Shown: positions 25,899 through 35,400 of the stretch, in pieces
Numbering within the stretch: position 1 is the first letter of the stretch
Layout: every line of letters starts with the position of its first letter
Source: Bacteroidaceae bacterium
GTDB lineage: Bacteria > Bacteroidota > Bacteroidia > Bacteroidales > Bacteroidaceae
Direction of reading: 5' to 3'
Assembly (NCBI GenBank): GCA_017557005.1
Contig: JAFZFZ010000058.1
Span: forward strand, 1-53,632
DNA: 53,632 nt
Program-made: the position numbers and the translations under genes
The notes under the pieces: model-generated
Told to the model about the DNA's origin: nothing
Databases searched by the model: none
The model's input: only the letters and a program-made list of their open reading frames with translations

Positions 25899-25955
25899 GC
25901 TGCAAATGTAGGCAGAAAATCCCGTACGTACTAATAATTCCCCATCTTTTTTCAT
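25899..25955 (-). promoter_or_regulatory. ilvD promoter block, shared with ilvB
   Basis: Minus-strand copy of the block upstream of ilvB, with the -7 box TACATTTG (25902-25909) and the conserved GCAGCC, CGGGATTTTCT and GAAAAAAGATG stretches. Between it and ilvD a short stem CACCC/GGGTG occurs, but no terminator is seen. Confidence 0.58.
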
Positions 25956-26008
25956 AGTCCGATGAAAATTCATACACTGTATTCACCATATATTTCGACC
26001 ATTTGCAT

Positions 26009-26016
26009 TATCTTTG
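26009..26016 (+). promoter_or_regulatory. -7 element upstream of the small gene and ygiQ
   Basis: TATCTTTG matches TAnnTTTG and lies ~65 bases upstream of the small ORF start. The -33 element is not clear. Confidence 0.4.
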
Positions 26017-26080
26017 CATAGGATGGGTTTTTAACTCCTAAAAGTTGAGTTTGCAAAACTTAAATTATTATTATATATAT

Positions 26081-26395
26081 ATGTATACCATTACTACCAA
26101 CAAGAGCGGCACACGCAGCATCAACATCACCGATGAGCACCTATGCACCATTGAAAAGTACCAACTCCTCACCGGATTGCTCGATAGCAACGGCATCGTC
26201 GACGAGGGCGTACTCGACAAGCTGAAGCTCACCGTGCGCTCCCTCATCGCATCGCAAAGCGACTGCAAAGATCTGCTCGACCTTTGTGTAGATGTCATCT
26301 TCCACGACAATATGAAGGCTCTCGGCCTCAGCGCTCTCATCGAGCTGTATCACGATTGGACAGCCGAGGATGAGCTTGAAACCGAAGAACTATAA
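26081..26395 (+). CDS. small acidic protein of unknown function
   Basis: A 104-residue protein that I do not recognise. It begins MYTITTNKSGTRSINITDEHLCTIEKYQLL; a TTG-started extension is rejected because the upstream part is an AT-only stretch. The composition is acidic and helical (LIASQSDCKDLLDLCVDVIF), ends in ELETEEL, and lacks signal peptide or membrane segments. The gene lies 49 bases before ygiQ on the same strand, so the two are probably co-transcribed. Real coding is supported by codon periodicity and the nearby promoter-like element. Confidence 0.6.
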   Translation: MYTITTNKSGTRSINITDEHLCTIEKYQLLTGLLDSNGIVDEGVLDKLKLTVRSLIASQSDCKDLLDLCVDVIFHDNMKALGLSALIELYHDWTAEDELETEEL

Positions 26396-26444
26396 GTGCA
26401 CACCCTAATCGCCCTTAATAGCCTTCAATAGCCCTTAATACTAT

Positions 26445-28328
26445 ATGAGTGTAGACTACAGACTAACCGACTTCCTTCCCACCACACGCAAGGAGATGGA
26501 ACTCCGCGGGTGGGACGAAGTAGATGTGGTACTCTTCTCAGGCGATGCCTATGTAGACCACCCCTCATTCGGAGCAGCCGTCATAGGCCGCATACTCGAA
26601 GCCGAAGGGCTGCGCGTAGCTATTGTGCCCCAGCCCAACTGGCGCGATGACCTGCGCGACTTCCGTAAGATGGGGCGTCCTCGTCTCTTCTTCGGTGTCA
26701 CCGCCGGCTGCATGGACTCAATGGTCAACAAGTATACCGCTGCCAAGCGCCTGCGCAGCGAAGATGCCTACACTCCCGACGGTCGCCACGACCTGCGTCC
26801 CGAGTACCCCTCTATCGTATACACACAGATTCTCAAACGTCTCTACCCCGACGTGCCCGTGGTGCTGGGTGGCATCGAAGCCTCCATGCGCCGCCTCACC
26901 CACTACGACTATTGGCAGGACACCGTGCGCCCCAGCATCCTCTGCGATAGCGGAGCCGATATCCTCGTCTATGGCATGGGCGAGAAACCGATTGTGGAGA
27001 TTGCAAGACAACTGAATGAGGCCCCCTCTAACTCCCCCAAGGGGGAGAAACAGTGCGCGCCCATGTCGTCCCCCCTTGGGGGTATTGAGGGGGGCCGTAT
27101 TCCTCAGACCGCCATCCTCTGCCGCAAAGAGGAGATACCCGGCGGCATCACCGAGACCGACATCCTGCTGCACAGCCATGCCGAGTGCCTGCGCGACAAG
27201 CGTGCCGAGGCTGCCAACTTCCGCCATATCGAGGAGGAGTCAAATAAGCTACACGCTTCACGCCTCATCCAGGAGGCCCCCGACGGGCGCTACGTAGTGG
27301 TCAACGCACCCTACCCGCCCATGACGACCGAGGAACTCGATCACTCGTTTGACCTCCCCTACACACGCCTTCCCCACCCCCGTTACAAGGGTAAGCGCAT
27401 CCCGGCCTACGACATGATCAAACATTCGGTCAACATCCATCGAGGCTGCTTCGGCGGTTGCGCCTTCTGCACCATATCGGCCCACCAGGGTAAGTTCATC
27501 GTGAGCCGCAGCAAGGAGAGCATCCTGCGCGAGGTAAAAGCAATCGCCCAGCTGCCCGACTTCAAAGGTTACCTGAGCGACCTCGGAGGTCCTTCAGCCA
27601 ATATGTACCGCATGGGCGGCACCGACACCGACAAGTGTGCGCGCTGCAAGCGTCCCTCGTGCATACACCCCAAGGTATGCCCCAACCTCAACACCGACCA
27701 TCGTCCACTGCTCGAGATATATCGTGCCGTAGATGCCCTGCCCGAAGTGAAGAAGAGCTTCATCGGTAGTGGCGTGCGCTACGATCTGCTGCTCCATCGC
27801 AGTGCCGACGAGGCCATCAACCGCGCAGCCCGCGACTACACCCACGAGCTCATCGCCCACCATGTGAGCGGCCGCCTCAAGGTAGCTCCCGAGCACACCT
27901 CCGAGAGCGTGCTACACATCATGCGCAAGCCTCCGTTCGAACAGTTCGAGCAGTTCAAGCGCATATTCGACCGCATCAACCGCGACGAAGGTCTGCGCCA
28001 GCAGATCATCCCCTACTTCATCAGCAGCCACCCCGGTTGCACAGCCGAGGATATGGCCGAGCTCGCCGTGCGCACCAAGCGCATGGACTTCCACCTTGAG
28101 CAGGTGCAGGACTTCACCCCCACCCCTATGACCGTGAGCACCGAAGCCTGGCACACCGGTTTCCATCCCTACACGCTGCAACCCATCTTCTCTGCCAAAT
28201 CGCCGCGCGACAAGCAGGCCCAGCGCCAGTTCTTCTTCTGGTACAAGCCCGAGATGCGCCGCGCCATCATGGACGAGCTACGCCGCATGGGACGCCGCGA
28301 CCTCATCGACAAACTCTTCGGACGATAA
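26445..28328 (+). CDS. ygiQ: YgiQ family radical SAM protein
   Basis: A 627-residue radical SAM enzyme of the UPF0313/YgiQ family. The N-terminal domain (about 1-300) includes FFGVTAGCMDSMVNKYTAAKR and VLGGIEASMRR. The radical SAM core has CFGGCAFC (Cys335, Cys339, Cys342) that binds the 4Fe-4S cluster. The C-terminal part contains SSHPGCTAEDM and VQDFTPTPMT. The reaction is unknown in this family. Residues ~192-217 (NSPKGEKQCAP..SPLGGIEGG) are encoded by a palindromic repeat element inserted in frame, which also occurs in the DUF6371 gene near the window end. Confidence 0.93.
   Translation: MSVDYRLTDFLPTTRKEMELRGWDEVDVVLFSGDAYVDHPSFGAAVIGRILEAEGLRVAIVPQPNWRDDLRDFRKMGRPRLFFGVTAGCMDSMVNKYTAAKRLRSEDAYTPDGRHDLRPEYPSIVYTQILKRLYPDVPVVLGGIEASMRRLTHYDYWQDTVRPSILCDSGADILVYGMGEKPIVEIARQLNEAPSNSPKGEKQCAPMSSPLGGIEGGRIPQTAILCRKEEIPGGITETDILLHSHAECLRDKRAEAANFRHIEEESNKLHASRLIQEAPDGRYVVVNAPYPPMTTEELDHSFDLPYTRLPHPRYKGKRIPAYDMIKHSVNIHRGCFGGCAFCTISAHQGKFIVSRSKESILREVKAIAQLPDFKGYLSDLGGPSANMYRMGGTDTDKCARCKRPSCIHPKVCPNLNTDHRPLLEIYRAVDALPEVKKSFIGSGVRYDLLLHRSADEAINRAARDYTHELIAHHVSGRLKVAPEHTSESVLHIMRKPPFEQFEQFKRIFDRINRDEGLRQQIIPYFISSHPGCTAEDMAELAVRTKRMDFHLEQVQDFTPTPMTVSTEAWHTGFHPYTLQPIFSAKSPRDKQAQRQFFFWYKPEMRRAIMDELRRMGRRDLIDKLFGR
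27020..27096. repeat. palindromic repeat element inside ygiQ (copy 1)
   Basis: A 77-bp imperfect palindrome. The outer arms GGCCCCCTC and GAGGGGGGCC enclose inner CTCCCCCAAGGGGGAG and CCCCCCTTGGGGG blocks and a ~20-base variable centre. The left arm is 27/28 identical to the element at 50889-50964. It is read through in frame in YgiQ. Confidence 0.88.
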
Positions 28329-28367
28329 AGAAACATTAGAAAGTAGAAGGAAGAATTATCAATTTTG

Positions 28368-28425
28368 AATTAGGAGTTATGAATTAGGAGTTGCCATCCG
28401 GACGGCCAATTCATAACTCCTAATT
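28368..28425. repeat. 18-bp perfect inverted repeat around GCCATCCGG
   Basis: AATTAGGAGTTATGAATT (28368-28385) and its exact reverse complement (28408-28425) enclose GCCATCCGGACGGC. Further AATTCATAA-type units follow to ~28448. It lies between ygiQ and the lipoprotein operon. Confidence 0.8.
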
Positions 28426-28506
28426 CATAATTCATAACTCATAATTCCCTTGTTGGCAAACAAAAAAGACACAAAGATGTTAGCATATTGCTATTAACCC
28501 ACAAAA

Positions 28507-29007
28507 ATGGAGAATACAATGAAAAAAATGCTAACCATTGCGGCTATTGCCGCATTTGCCGCACTGGCTGTTTCGTGCAACAACAAAAAGGCCAGACCCA
28601 TCGCTGCCCTTGAAACCTATAGCGACAGCATCTACATGGTAAACGATTCCACCATCGGTGACCTGCAGACCTTTGTATACGAAGGCGTGATGCCTACCGA
28701 CGCTGGACTCCCTGCCAACTATGTGCTTGCCATCAGCAGCTACGGACTCAACTCCGACGGCACCTACACCCTCACCGAAAGCTACACCGAGACCAATGGC
28801 AAGGTAAACACCAACTTTGACGAGGGAGAAAAGATTGTACTCATCGGCATCCCCAACGACTCTACAGCTGTTGTGTATGAACTCATCTCATACTACGGCC
28901 GTCCCCGCATGCATCTGTTGGCCGAAGGCGACAGCGCACTGCACAAGTTGGACAAAGACCTGAAGCGCGCTTCGAAAGACTGGCGCCACAAGTTAAAGAG
29001 GAAATAA
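28507..29007 (+). CDS. lipoprotein of unknown function
   Basis: A 166-residue lipoprotein. After MENTMKKMLTIAAIAAFAAL comes the lipobox LAVSC and then a KK-rich linker. The start may instead be the second Met (28519). The mature part looks like a small beta-rich domain (GDLQTFVYEGVMPTDAGLP, TYTLTESYTE, KIVLIGIPNDS), possibly a NlpE/copper-resistance-like barrel, but I cannot name a family. It is first gene of a three-gene envelope operon (lipoprotein, DUF4136 protein, beta-barrel protein) that ends at the terminator at 30389. Confidence 0.7.
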   Translation: MENTMKKMLTIAAIAAFAALAVSCNNKKARPIAALETYSDSIYMVNDSTIGDLQTFVYEGVMPTDAGLPANYVLAISSYGLNSDGTYTLTESYTETNGKVNTNFDEGEKIVLIGIPNDSTAVVYELISYYGRPRMHLLAEGDSALHKLDKDLKRASKDWRHKLKRK

Positions 29008-29061
29008 CCTCCCAGCACCGCACATCAATGACGTATTAACCATAAACCTAAACTTTACATT

Positions 29062-29712
29062 ATGAAAAAAGTATTTCCAATGCTCTTTGCAGTTGCGCTA
29101 CTGATGAGCGCCTGCGAGAAGACCCCCGACACGGGCAAGCTCGACGACGATTACCTGGTGTATACCAACTACGATGACAACACCGACTTCGCCAAGTTCA
29201 CCACCTTCTACGTCCCCGACAGCGTACTCATCATCACAGGCAGCACCACCAAGCCCAAGTACCTGTATGGCACTCCCGACGCTGACATCATCATTGCCAA
29301 CTACGTGAACGGCATGGAGGCTGCAGGATACGTGCGCACCCCCGACAAGGCCAATGCCGACCTCGGCCTGCAGGTGAGCTACGTCGAAGAGACCTACAAA
29401 TTCCGCTACTACAACAACTACCCCTGGTGGTACGGATACCCCTGGTACTGGAACTTCGGCTATTGGGGCAACTGGGGCGGATGGTATTGGCCTTACAACA
29501 TCACCTATTCGTACTCTACAGGCTCCCTCTTGGGCGAGTTGGTAGACCTCACCGAACCGGCGAGCACCTCCAAGCAGCTCAAGGTAGTATGGAGCAGCTA
29601 CATCAGCGGACTCCTCAATGCCGATGGTACACTCAACACCGCCGAGGTGAAAGAGTCCATAGCACAGGCCTTCAGCCAGTCTCCTTACCTCAAATCGGTT
29701 GCCGAGCGTTGA
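29062..29712 (+). CDS. DUF4136 domain lipoprotein
   Basis: A 216-residue lipoprotein (lipobox LMSAC, Cys18) with the DUF4136 fold seen in Bacteroidetes envelope proteins: DFAKFTTFYVPD, a NYVNGMEAAGYVRT helix-strand, ADLGLQVSYVEET, and the C-terminal ESIAQAFSQSP. A striking aromatic patch (about 118-150, many Trp, Tyr and Gly) replaces the usual linker loop. Function is unknown; location is probably the periplasmic face of the outer membrane. It is middle gene of the three-gene operon. Confidence 0.85.
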   Translation: MKKVFPMLFAVALLMSACEKTPDTGKLDDDYLVYTNYDDNTDFAKFTTFYVPDSVLIITGSTTKPKYLYGTPDADIIIANYVNGMEAAGYVRTPDKANADLGLQVSYVEETYKFRYYNNYPWWYGYPWYWNFGYWGNWGGWYWPYNITYSYSTGSLLGELVDLTEPASTSKQLKVVWSSYISGLLNADGTLNTAEVKESIAQAFSQSPYLKSVAER

Positions 29713-29745
29713 CAAACGATCTATTAACCCCTCATTCCTTCACTT

Positions 29746-30363
29746 ATGAAACAGAAACATTTCGTCCGCGTGGCCATTGCCATAGCGCTCATAGCAGGAT
29801 ACAGCATGCCTGCCAAGTCACAAGTATCGCTCGATGCCTACTACAACGTAGACTGGCAATTCAACATCCCCATCAACGACTTTGTAGATAAGGAGAGCGG
29901 CTGGGGCATGAACTTCGACGCAGGATGGTACCTAACCCCTGACATCGCCATCGGCGCCTTCGTTAGCTACCATACCAACAACCAGTACATCAACCGCCAG
30001 GTCGTAGACCTCACCAATACGACCGCTGTGTATACTGACCAGCAGCGCTCGCTCTACCAGCTCCCCTTCGGTGTCACCGCACTGTACCGCATCGTCGAGT
30101 CTGACTGGCAACCCTACGTAGCGCTCAAGTTAGGTGCCGAGTATGCCTACATGTCATCCTACTACTACATCTATAAGTCATCGGTCAACACATGGGGTTT
30201 CTACATGTCACCTGAGATTGGTGTGCGCTGGTACCCCTGGGCCAATGGTGTAGGATTCCATGCCGCAGCCTACTATAGCCTCTCCACCAACGATGGCAAG
30301 GTGATGGGTCAGAAAATGGATACGCCGAGCAACTTCGGTTTCCGCCTCGGTTTGGCATTCTGA
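29746..30363 (+). CDS. outer membrane beta-barrel protein
   Basis: A 205-residue protein with a signal peptide (cleavage after PAKSQ, about residue 26) and an alternating-hydrophobicity beta-barrel: GWGMNFDAGWYL, IGAFVSYHTN, LPFGVTALYRI, YVALKLGAEYAYMSS, YMSPEIGVRWYPW. It ends in Phe (GFRLGLAF), the BAM-recognised signature. It is probably an 8-stranded porin-like or OmpW-like barrel. It is third gene of the operon with two lipoproteins, suggesting an outer-membrane assembly, which is inference. Confidence 0.82.
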   Translation: MKQKHFVRVAIAIALIAGYSMPAKSQVSLDAYYNVDWQFNIPINDFVDKESGWGMNFDAGWYLTPDIAIGAFVSYHTNNQYINRQVVDLTNTTAVYTDQQRSLYQLPFGVTALYRIVESDWQPYVALKLGAEYAYMSSYYYIYKSSVNTWGFYMSPEIGVRWYPWANGVGFHAAAYYSLSTNDGKVMGQKMDTPSNFGFRLGLAF

Positions 30364-30388
30364 TAATCCGCAGCAGTGCGAAAAGCAC

Positions 30389-30418
30389 GAGGAGGGTACG
30401 TCGCGACGTACCCTCCTC
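30389..30418. terminator. bidirectional terminator, 30-bp perfect palindrome
   Basis: GAGGAGGGTACGTCG and its exact complement CGACGTACCCTCCTC form an uninterrupted 30-bp palindrome between the convergent beta-barrel gene and ABC-F gene. T-rich flanks are short. Confidence 0.8.
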
Positions 30419-30436
30419 TTCGCTATATACCTATGG

Positions 30437-32077
30437 TCAGTTCTTCTTGCGCTCCAGTTCCTGCAGACTCTCCATCTTCTTGGTCTCGAGAAACTCGTAT
30501 ACACCGCAGAGGTGCTCGCGCACACGCTGGTGGCCAAACTCATACACCTTCGTCACCAATCCATCGAGGAAGTCACGGTCATGGCTCACAAGGATAAGCG
30601 TACCATCATAGTCCTGCAAAGCCTGCTTCAGCACATCCTTGGTCTTGAGGTCGAGGTGGTTGGTAGGCTCGTCAAGGATGAGCAGGTTCACCGGCTCCAG
30701 CAACAACTTGAGCAACGCCAGTCGGGTGCGCTCACCACCCGAGAGCACCTTCACCTTCTTCATCGACTCCTCTGGACCGCCAAACATGAAGGCACCCAAG
30801 AGGTCGCGTATCTTGTTACGTATCTCACCCTTCGCCACATCGTCGATGGTTTGGAACACGGTGAGCTCCTCATCGAGCAGCGATGCCTGGTTCTGTGCAA
30901 AGTATCCAATCTGTACATTGTGTCCCAAGGTGATGGTACCATCGAAGGGAATCTCACCCATGATGCTCTTCACCATCGTACTCTTACCCTCACCATTGCG
31001 ACCTACGAAAGCAATCTTATCGCCACGCTCCACCATGAAGTTGGCATCCTTGTAGATGAGTCGGTCATAACTCTTGCCCACCCCATCGGCAATCACGGGA
31101 TAGTTGCCACTGCGGGGCGAGGGCGGAAACTTGAGACGCAGACGTGATGTATCCTCCTCGTCCACCTCGATGAGTTCCAACTTCTCCAGCATCTTCACAC
31201 GGCTCTGCACCTGGAAGGTCTTCGAGTAGGTACCCTTGAAGCGCTCGATAAAGTCCTTCGTCTCCTGTATCATCTTCTGCTGCTCCTCGTACTGCTTCTG
31301 TTGCTGTTCGCGGCGCTCCTTGCGCAGCTCCAGATAGTGACTATACGAAGCCTTGTAGTCGTAGATGCGGCCCATAGTAACCTCGATGGTACGTGTGGTG
31401 ATAGAGTCTACAAACTTACGGTCGTGACTGATCACCACCACAGCCTTCGATGAGCTTTTGATAAACTCCTCAAGCCACTGTATACTCTCAATGTCGAGGT
31501 GGTTGGTAGGCTCGTCGAGCAAGAGCACATCGGGATCCTTGAGCAGCAACTTGGCCAGCTCGATACGCATGCGCCAGCCACCCGAGAATTCCGAGGTGGG
31601 CTTATCAAAGTCGGTGCGCTCAAAGCCAAGACCCAAGAGTGTCTTCTCCACATCCTCCTCAAAGTGAGTCATATCGATGGCATAGAACTTCTCGCTCAGC
31701 ACAGCCACCTGCTCGATGAGCGCCATGTACTCGTCGCTCTCATAGTCGGTGCGTGTAGCCAACTCATTGTTCATGCGTTCAATCTCCGCCTCTGCCTCGT
31801 GCAAGTGCGCAAAAGCCTGTGAAGTCTCCTCAAACACGGTGCGCCCATCCTCAGTCATGAGGTGCTGCGGCAAGTATGCGATGACACAATCCTTCGGTGC
31901 CGACACCTTACCACGTGTAGGCTGTCGCACTCCGGCGAGTATCTTGAGTAGCGTACTCTTACCCGCTCCGTTCTTACCCATAAGGGCTATACGATCCTTC
32001 TCGTTTATCTGAAACGATATGTCCTTAAATAATGTAGTGCCGCCAAACTCTACGGCCAATCCGTCTACTGAAATCAC
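30437..32077 (-). CDS. ABC-F family ATPase (ribosome-associated)
   Basis: A 546-residue protein with two ABC domains and no membrane segment. The first Walker A is GKNGAGKSTLL, with signature FSGGWRMRIELAKLL and Walker B LLLDEPTNHLD. The second has GRNGEGKSTMVKS, LSGGERTRLALLKLL and LLILDEPTNHLD. The charged inter-domain linker (about 245-300, with RKERREQQQKQYEEQQK) is the P-site tRNA interaction motif of ABC-F translation factors. Which of EttA, Uup or YkpA it corresponds to was not decided; sequence around FEEDVEKTLLGLGF suggests the YkpA/YbiT type. Confidence 0.93.
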   Translation of the reverse strand: MISVDGLAVEFGGTTLFKDISFQINEKDRIALMGKNGAGKSTLLKILAGVRQPTRGKVSAPKDCVIAYLPQHLMTEDGRTVFEETSQAFAHLHEAEAEIERMNNELATRTDYESDEYMALIEQVAVLSEKFYAIDMTHFEEDVEKTLLGLGFERTDFDKPTSEFSGGWRMRIELAKLLLKDPDVLLLDEPTNHLDIESIQWLEEFIKSSSKAVVVISHDRKFVDSITTRTIEVTMGRIYDYKASYSHYLELRKERREQQQKQYEEQQKMIQETKDFIERFKGTYSKTFQVQSRVKMLEKLELIEVDEEDTSRLRLKFPPSPRSGNYPVIADGVGKSYDRLIYKDANFMVERGDKIAFVGRNGEGKSTMVKSIMGEIPFDGTITLGHNVQIGYFAQNQASLLDEELTVFQTIDDVAKGEIRNKIRDLLGAFMFGGPEESMKKVKVLSGGERTRLALLKLLLEPVNLLILDEPTNHLDLKTKDVLKQALQDYDGTLILVSHDRDFLDGLVTKVYEFGHQRVREHLCGVYEFLETKKMESLQELERKKN

Positions 32078-32262
32078 GTTATCTTATATGAATTAAAAAT
32101 TATAAATTACAGATTAAAACTGGTGAAAGCGCTTCGCGCGGTGAGCCATCCCCATTGAATGTTGAACGTTGAACCGAAGGTCGACGCCCATAGGGGCTGA
32201 AGTCAATGAGCCATCCGGCAAGTTTTCATTAACCATTCACCCTTAACCTTTAACCGTTAACC
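32078..32262. repeat. intergenic repeat cluster before the hairpin array
   Basis: The 347-base gap 32078-32424 holds no gene. Its first part carries GAGCCATCCCC and GAGCCATCCGG motifs with TTGAATGTTGAACGTTGAACC, then CCTTAACCTTTAACCGTTAACC units leading into the microhairpin array. Confidence 0.6.
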
Positions 32263-32335
32263 GTGGCGCAGCCACTTTAACCGAAGCGGAGCTTCTTTAA
32301 CCGCTGCAACGCAGCTTTAACCGTCGCTCCGCGAC
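32263..32335. repeat. four tandem microhairpins with 20-bp period
   Basis: Units GTGGCGCAGCCAC, GAAGCGGAGCTTC, GCTGCAACGCAGC and GTCGCTCCGCGAC, each a 5-bp stem with a 3-base loop, separated by TTTAACC. The period is exactly 20 bases. Each stem has a different sequence but keeps full self-complementarity. It lies upstream of the ABC-F gene and downstream of the CotH gene. Confidence 0.88.
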
Positions 32336-32424
32336 TTTTACCACACAAACACCGCAGCCCCTCCTGATGGCCCATAGTGTTTTTCATGTACTAACAGTCA
32401 TCTCAGAGGAGCATGCGGCAAGTT

Positions 32425-35400
32425 CTATTTTTCAAACATCTTCTTCACCACCTCGATGCGTCCATCGGCATACACCTTGCGACAGATGACGATACCGGCA
32501 CGCGGTGCATCCAGCGGCTTACCCTCCACGGTGTAGTAACTGATGCGGCAAGCGCCCTGCTCGGTCTGTTCGATACCAGCCTCCGACACAAGCATCGTAG
32601 CCTCCACGTCGGCCATCATATGTTCAAAACCGGCAGGTGTGAGCATACGTATGTTACTTATGGTAAAGGGACAGCTACCCATGGGAAGGTCGCGGTCGGC
32701 ACTGAGCACAAGCGTGAAGAGTTCGCCCGCAACATCAGAGATAGCCTCATTCACATCCGAGTAGGCCAGCACGCGATAGTTGCCATTGTTTACGTAGCCA
32801 CCCATCAGCGTATGCGTACCTTCGAGGCGCACGCCAGATACGAGGTCCACCGTATCATCAAACACGTTGACACCCTCAGGGAGTTCTATATCCATTTGGA
32901 ACGCGATGTATGACTGCGGCGTATCCATTGAGAGCGCCAGCTTCCATTCGAGGCCTGCCAGTGTCTCCTCCACTGCTACTCCAATGCCATCCGATGATAC
33001 CACGGGGGCAGAGTCGTCATCCTCCTCCACCTTGCCGCCTTCGCTCACGGTGATAACGGTGGGCACGGTGCGGGTGTTGCGACTGAAGTAGCTAAACGAG
33101 AACGCCTCCAGCGGTTGGGGCAATGCCACCTCTATATAGTGTTCCTCATAGAGATCCTCGCTCCATGTAGAGTGGAAGTAGCTGAATATATCGCCATCCA
33201 CGATATCTGAGAGCGGTCCCTCGCTGGGTTCCTGCGCATTGGTGCTAAAGTTATCGGCAGTGAGCTGGATGGGGTTTCCGACCTCATCGTAGAGATAGAA
33301 TTCTGCAAGAGCAAAGCACACATATCCGCTACCTTTATCGCCTGTGTTGGTTTCAGTCACAGTAAAGCGCAAGCGCTCCACAGGTTTCGACAGAGTGATT
33401 ACCGGCGACGAGTACTCGTACGAGAAGCCATTGTTATAGCCTGGCAGTCCCTCATCCTTGGTCAAGGTATATTCCCATGCGGCACCGCCACGGGTGGCAG
33501 GTGCTCTCTGCTGCGCGGTAGCCACCAATGCTTCCTCGTCATCGTCCTCCACGTCGGGCATCCACTCATCCACACGCATATATCGCTGTGCACGGGCTAC
33601 CGTTTCATCGGCAATCATATCGTTGAGCCACGCCACATCACTCACCGAGAGTTCGCCCGTAGCATCCACATCGGCCTGGATAAGACTGATTTGTCCGCCA
33701 CGCACATCCAGCAGAGCCTGGGTGAGCAGTTCGCGGTCCTCAGCATCAATCTCTCCATCGGTATTGACATCACCATACGGATAGTCGATGGGTGCCTCCA
33801 AGTCGTAGGGAGTGAGTTCATTCAATATATAGCGTGCACGGGTCTCGAGCCACGATTTCATATTCTCGGCCACCATGTCATAGTTACCACCATCGCCCCA
33901 CATCATGGCATTGTCCACAAACGAGCTGTTGGCAAAGGCCAGGTAGTCGTCAGCATAGTCGATATACTCCTCCAGGTGATTCTCCACGAAATCCTTCCAT
34001 ACGGCATAGTAGCGACGCTTGAGGAGGTCGCTTGCCTGCCACAGGTGCGAGAAGAACTTGTTACCCTTTCCGCCAACAAGGATATTAAAAATATTATCGG
34101 TAGGCGAAGAGGTACAATATTGGCGATTGCTCTCATAGCCATAGCTCCAGTCAAAATCCCAAGCGGGACCAAACACATAGGGGCTGCCCAATGCATTCAG
34201 GTTCTCCTTATATAGGAAGGTGCTCTTGGGGTGGTTGAGTTCAGCATTAAGCACCAACTCGTTCACAAACATGAAGCGAGCCAGCATATCGAGATCCACT
34301 AGACGCTCAAAGTTAGCCACATCAAACACCGCCGTTTCAAATCGGTTGAAGTCGGCCATCACCTGCGCCATATCCAGTACCGTTTTGCCTTCCGAGAAGT
34401 CAGGATCCTTGATGTTTACCGGCAGGCGGTAGCTATCAGAGTAGAAGCGATAAACCTCGTCATAGTACGTATCGAGTTCGAGGAACACCGCTGCCGACTC
34501 ATCATCAATGTCGATACTATTGTTGGCCAGTCCCGTCTTCTGTGTGAAGATATAGCTTCCGCGATACATCCCATTCATATAGAGGTCCACAGGTATCACA
34601 TCATTGGCACCTGCAGTGCCCACCATGCGTGCCGCCTTCATGGCCATGGGGTTACTCATCATCGAACCATGCTGTTTCTGCGCTATGAGGTTCCAGTTCT
34701 TACCCTTGGTGAGTCCGAAGGGTTTCACCGAACTGGCAAATTTCAGTCGGTAAGGATTCTTGGCATAGGGATCGCTGCTCCAGCTCGAGTTTCCACGTCC
34801 CTTGATCTGCACCGAGTCCTCAAAGTCGGGCCACACACCATTACCCTGTATGGTGATGAGCGCGTCGAGGTAGTAGTCCTTGCTCGACACCATGTAGCCA
34901 CCATCAATCTCGATATCGATGCGCGGAACTGCCGGAGCATGGTCCGTGAGCCAGTCCACCTCCACGGCCACCTCGCGTCCCATCGGCACCATGCGATAGA
35001 CGTAGCGGGCAGGCTGCAACAGTTCGGGCTGCTGTGTCATTCCCAGCACCTCGTAGAGTCTGAATTCGGCGATGCAGAGATAGTTCTTATAGGCCACCTG
35101 CGAAGCGGTGAATCGTACATAGCTATACGAGCCACCCAGTTCTATCGTGGGCGACTGGTAGCTGATGCCGTTGCCAGTAACCGGAAGCCCTGTCTCCTCA
35201 TTGATTACTGCCACCTTGCGCCAGGCTGCCCCGTCATTAGAGGCCTCCACGGTCCACTCCAGCACGTTGTACTGGCTCGTGTTCGTGCGTCCCATATAGT
35301 AGAACTGCAGTGCTGTAAGCGGTTTGGTGAGAGCCACCGAGATATATACCTGTTTGCTGAGGTCCACCTCGTACACCTGATCGGCCGACCATGTAGAGTG

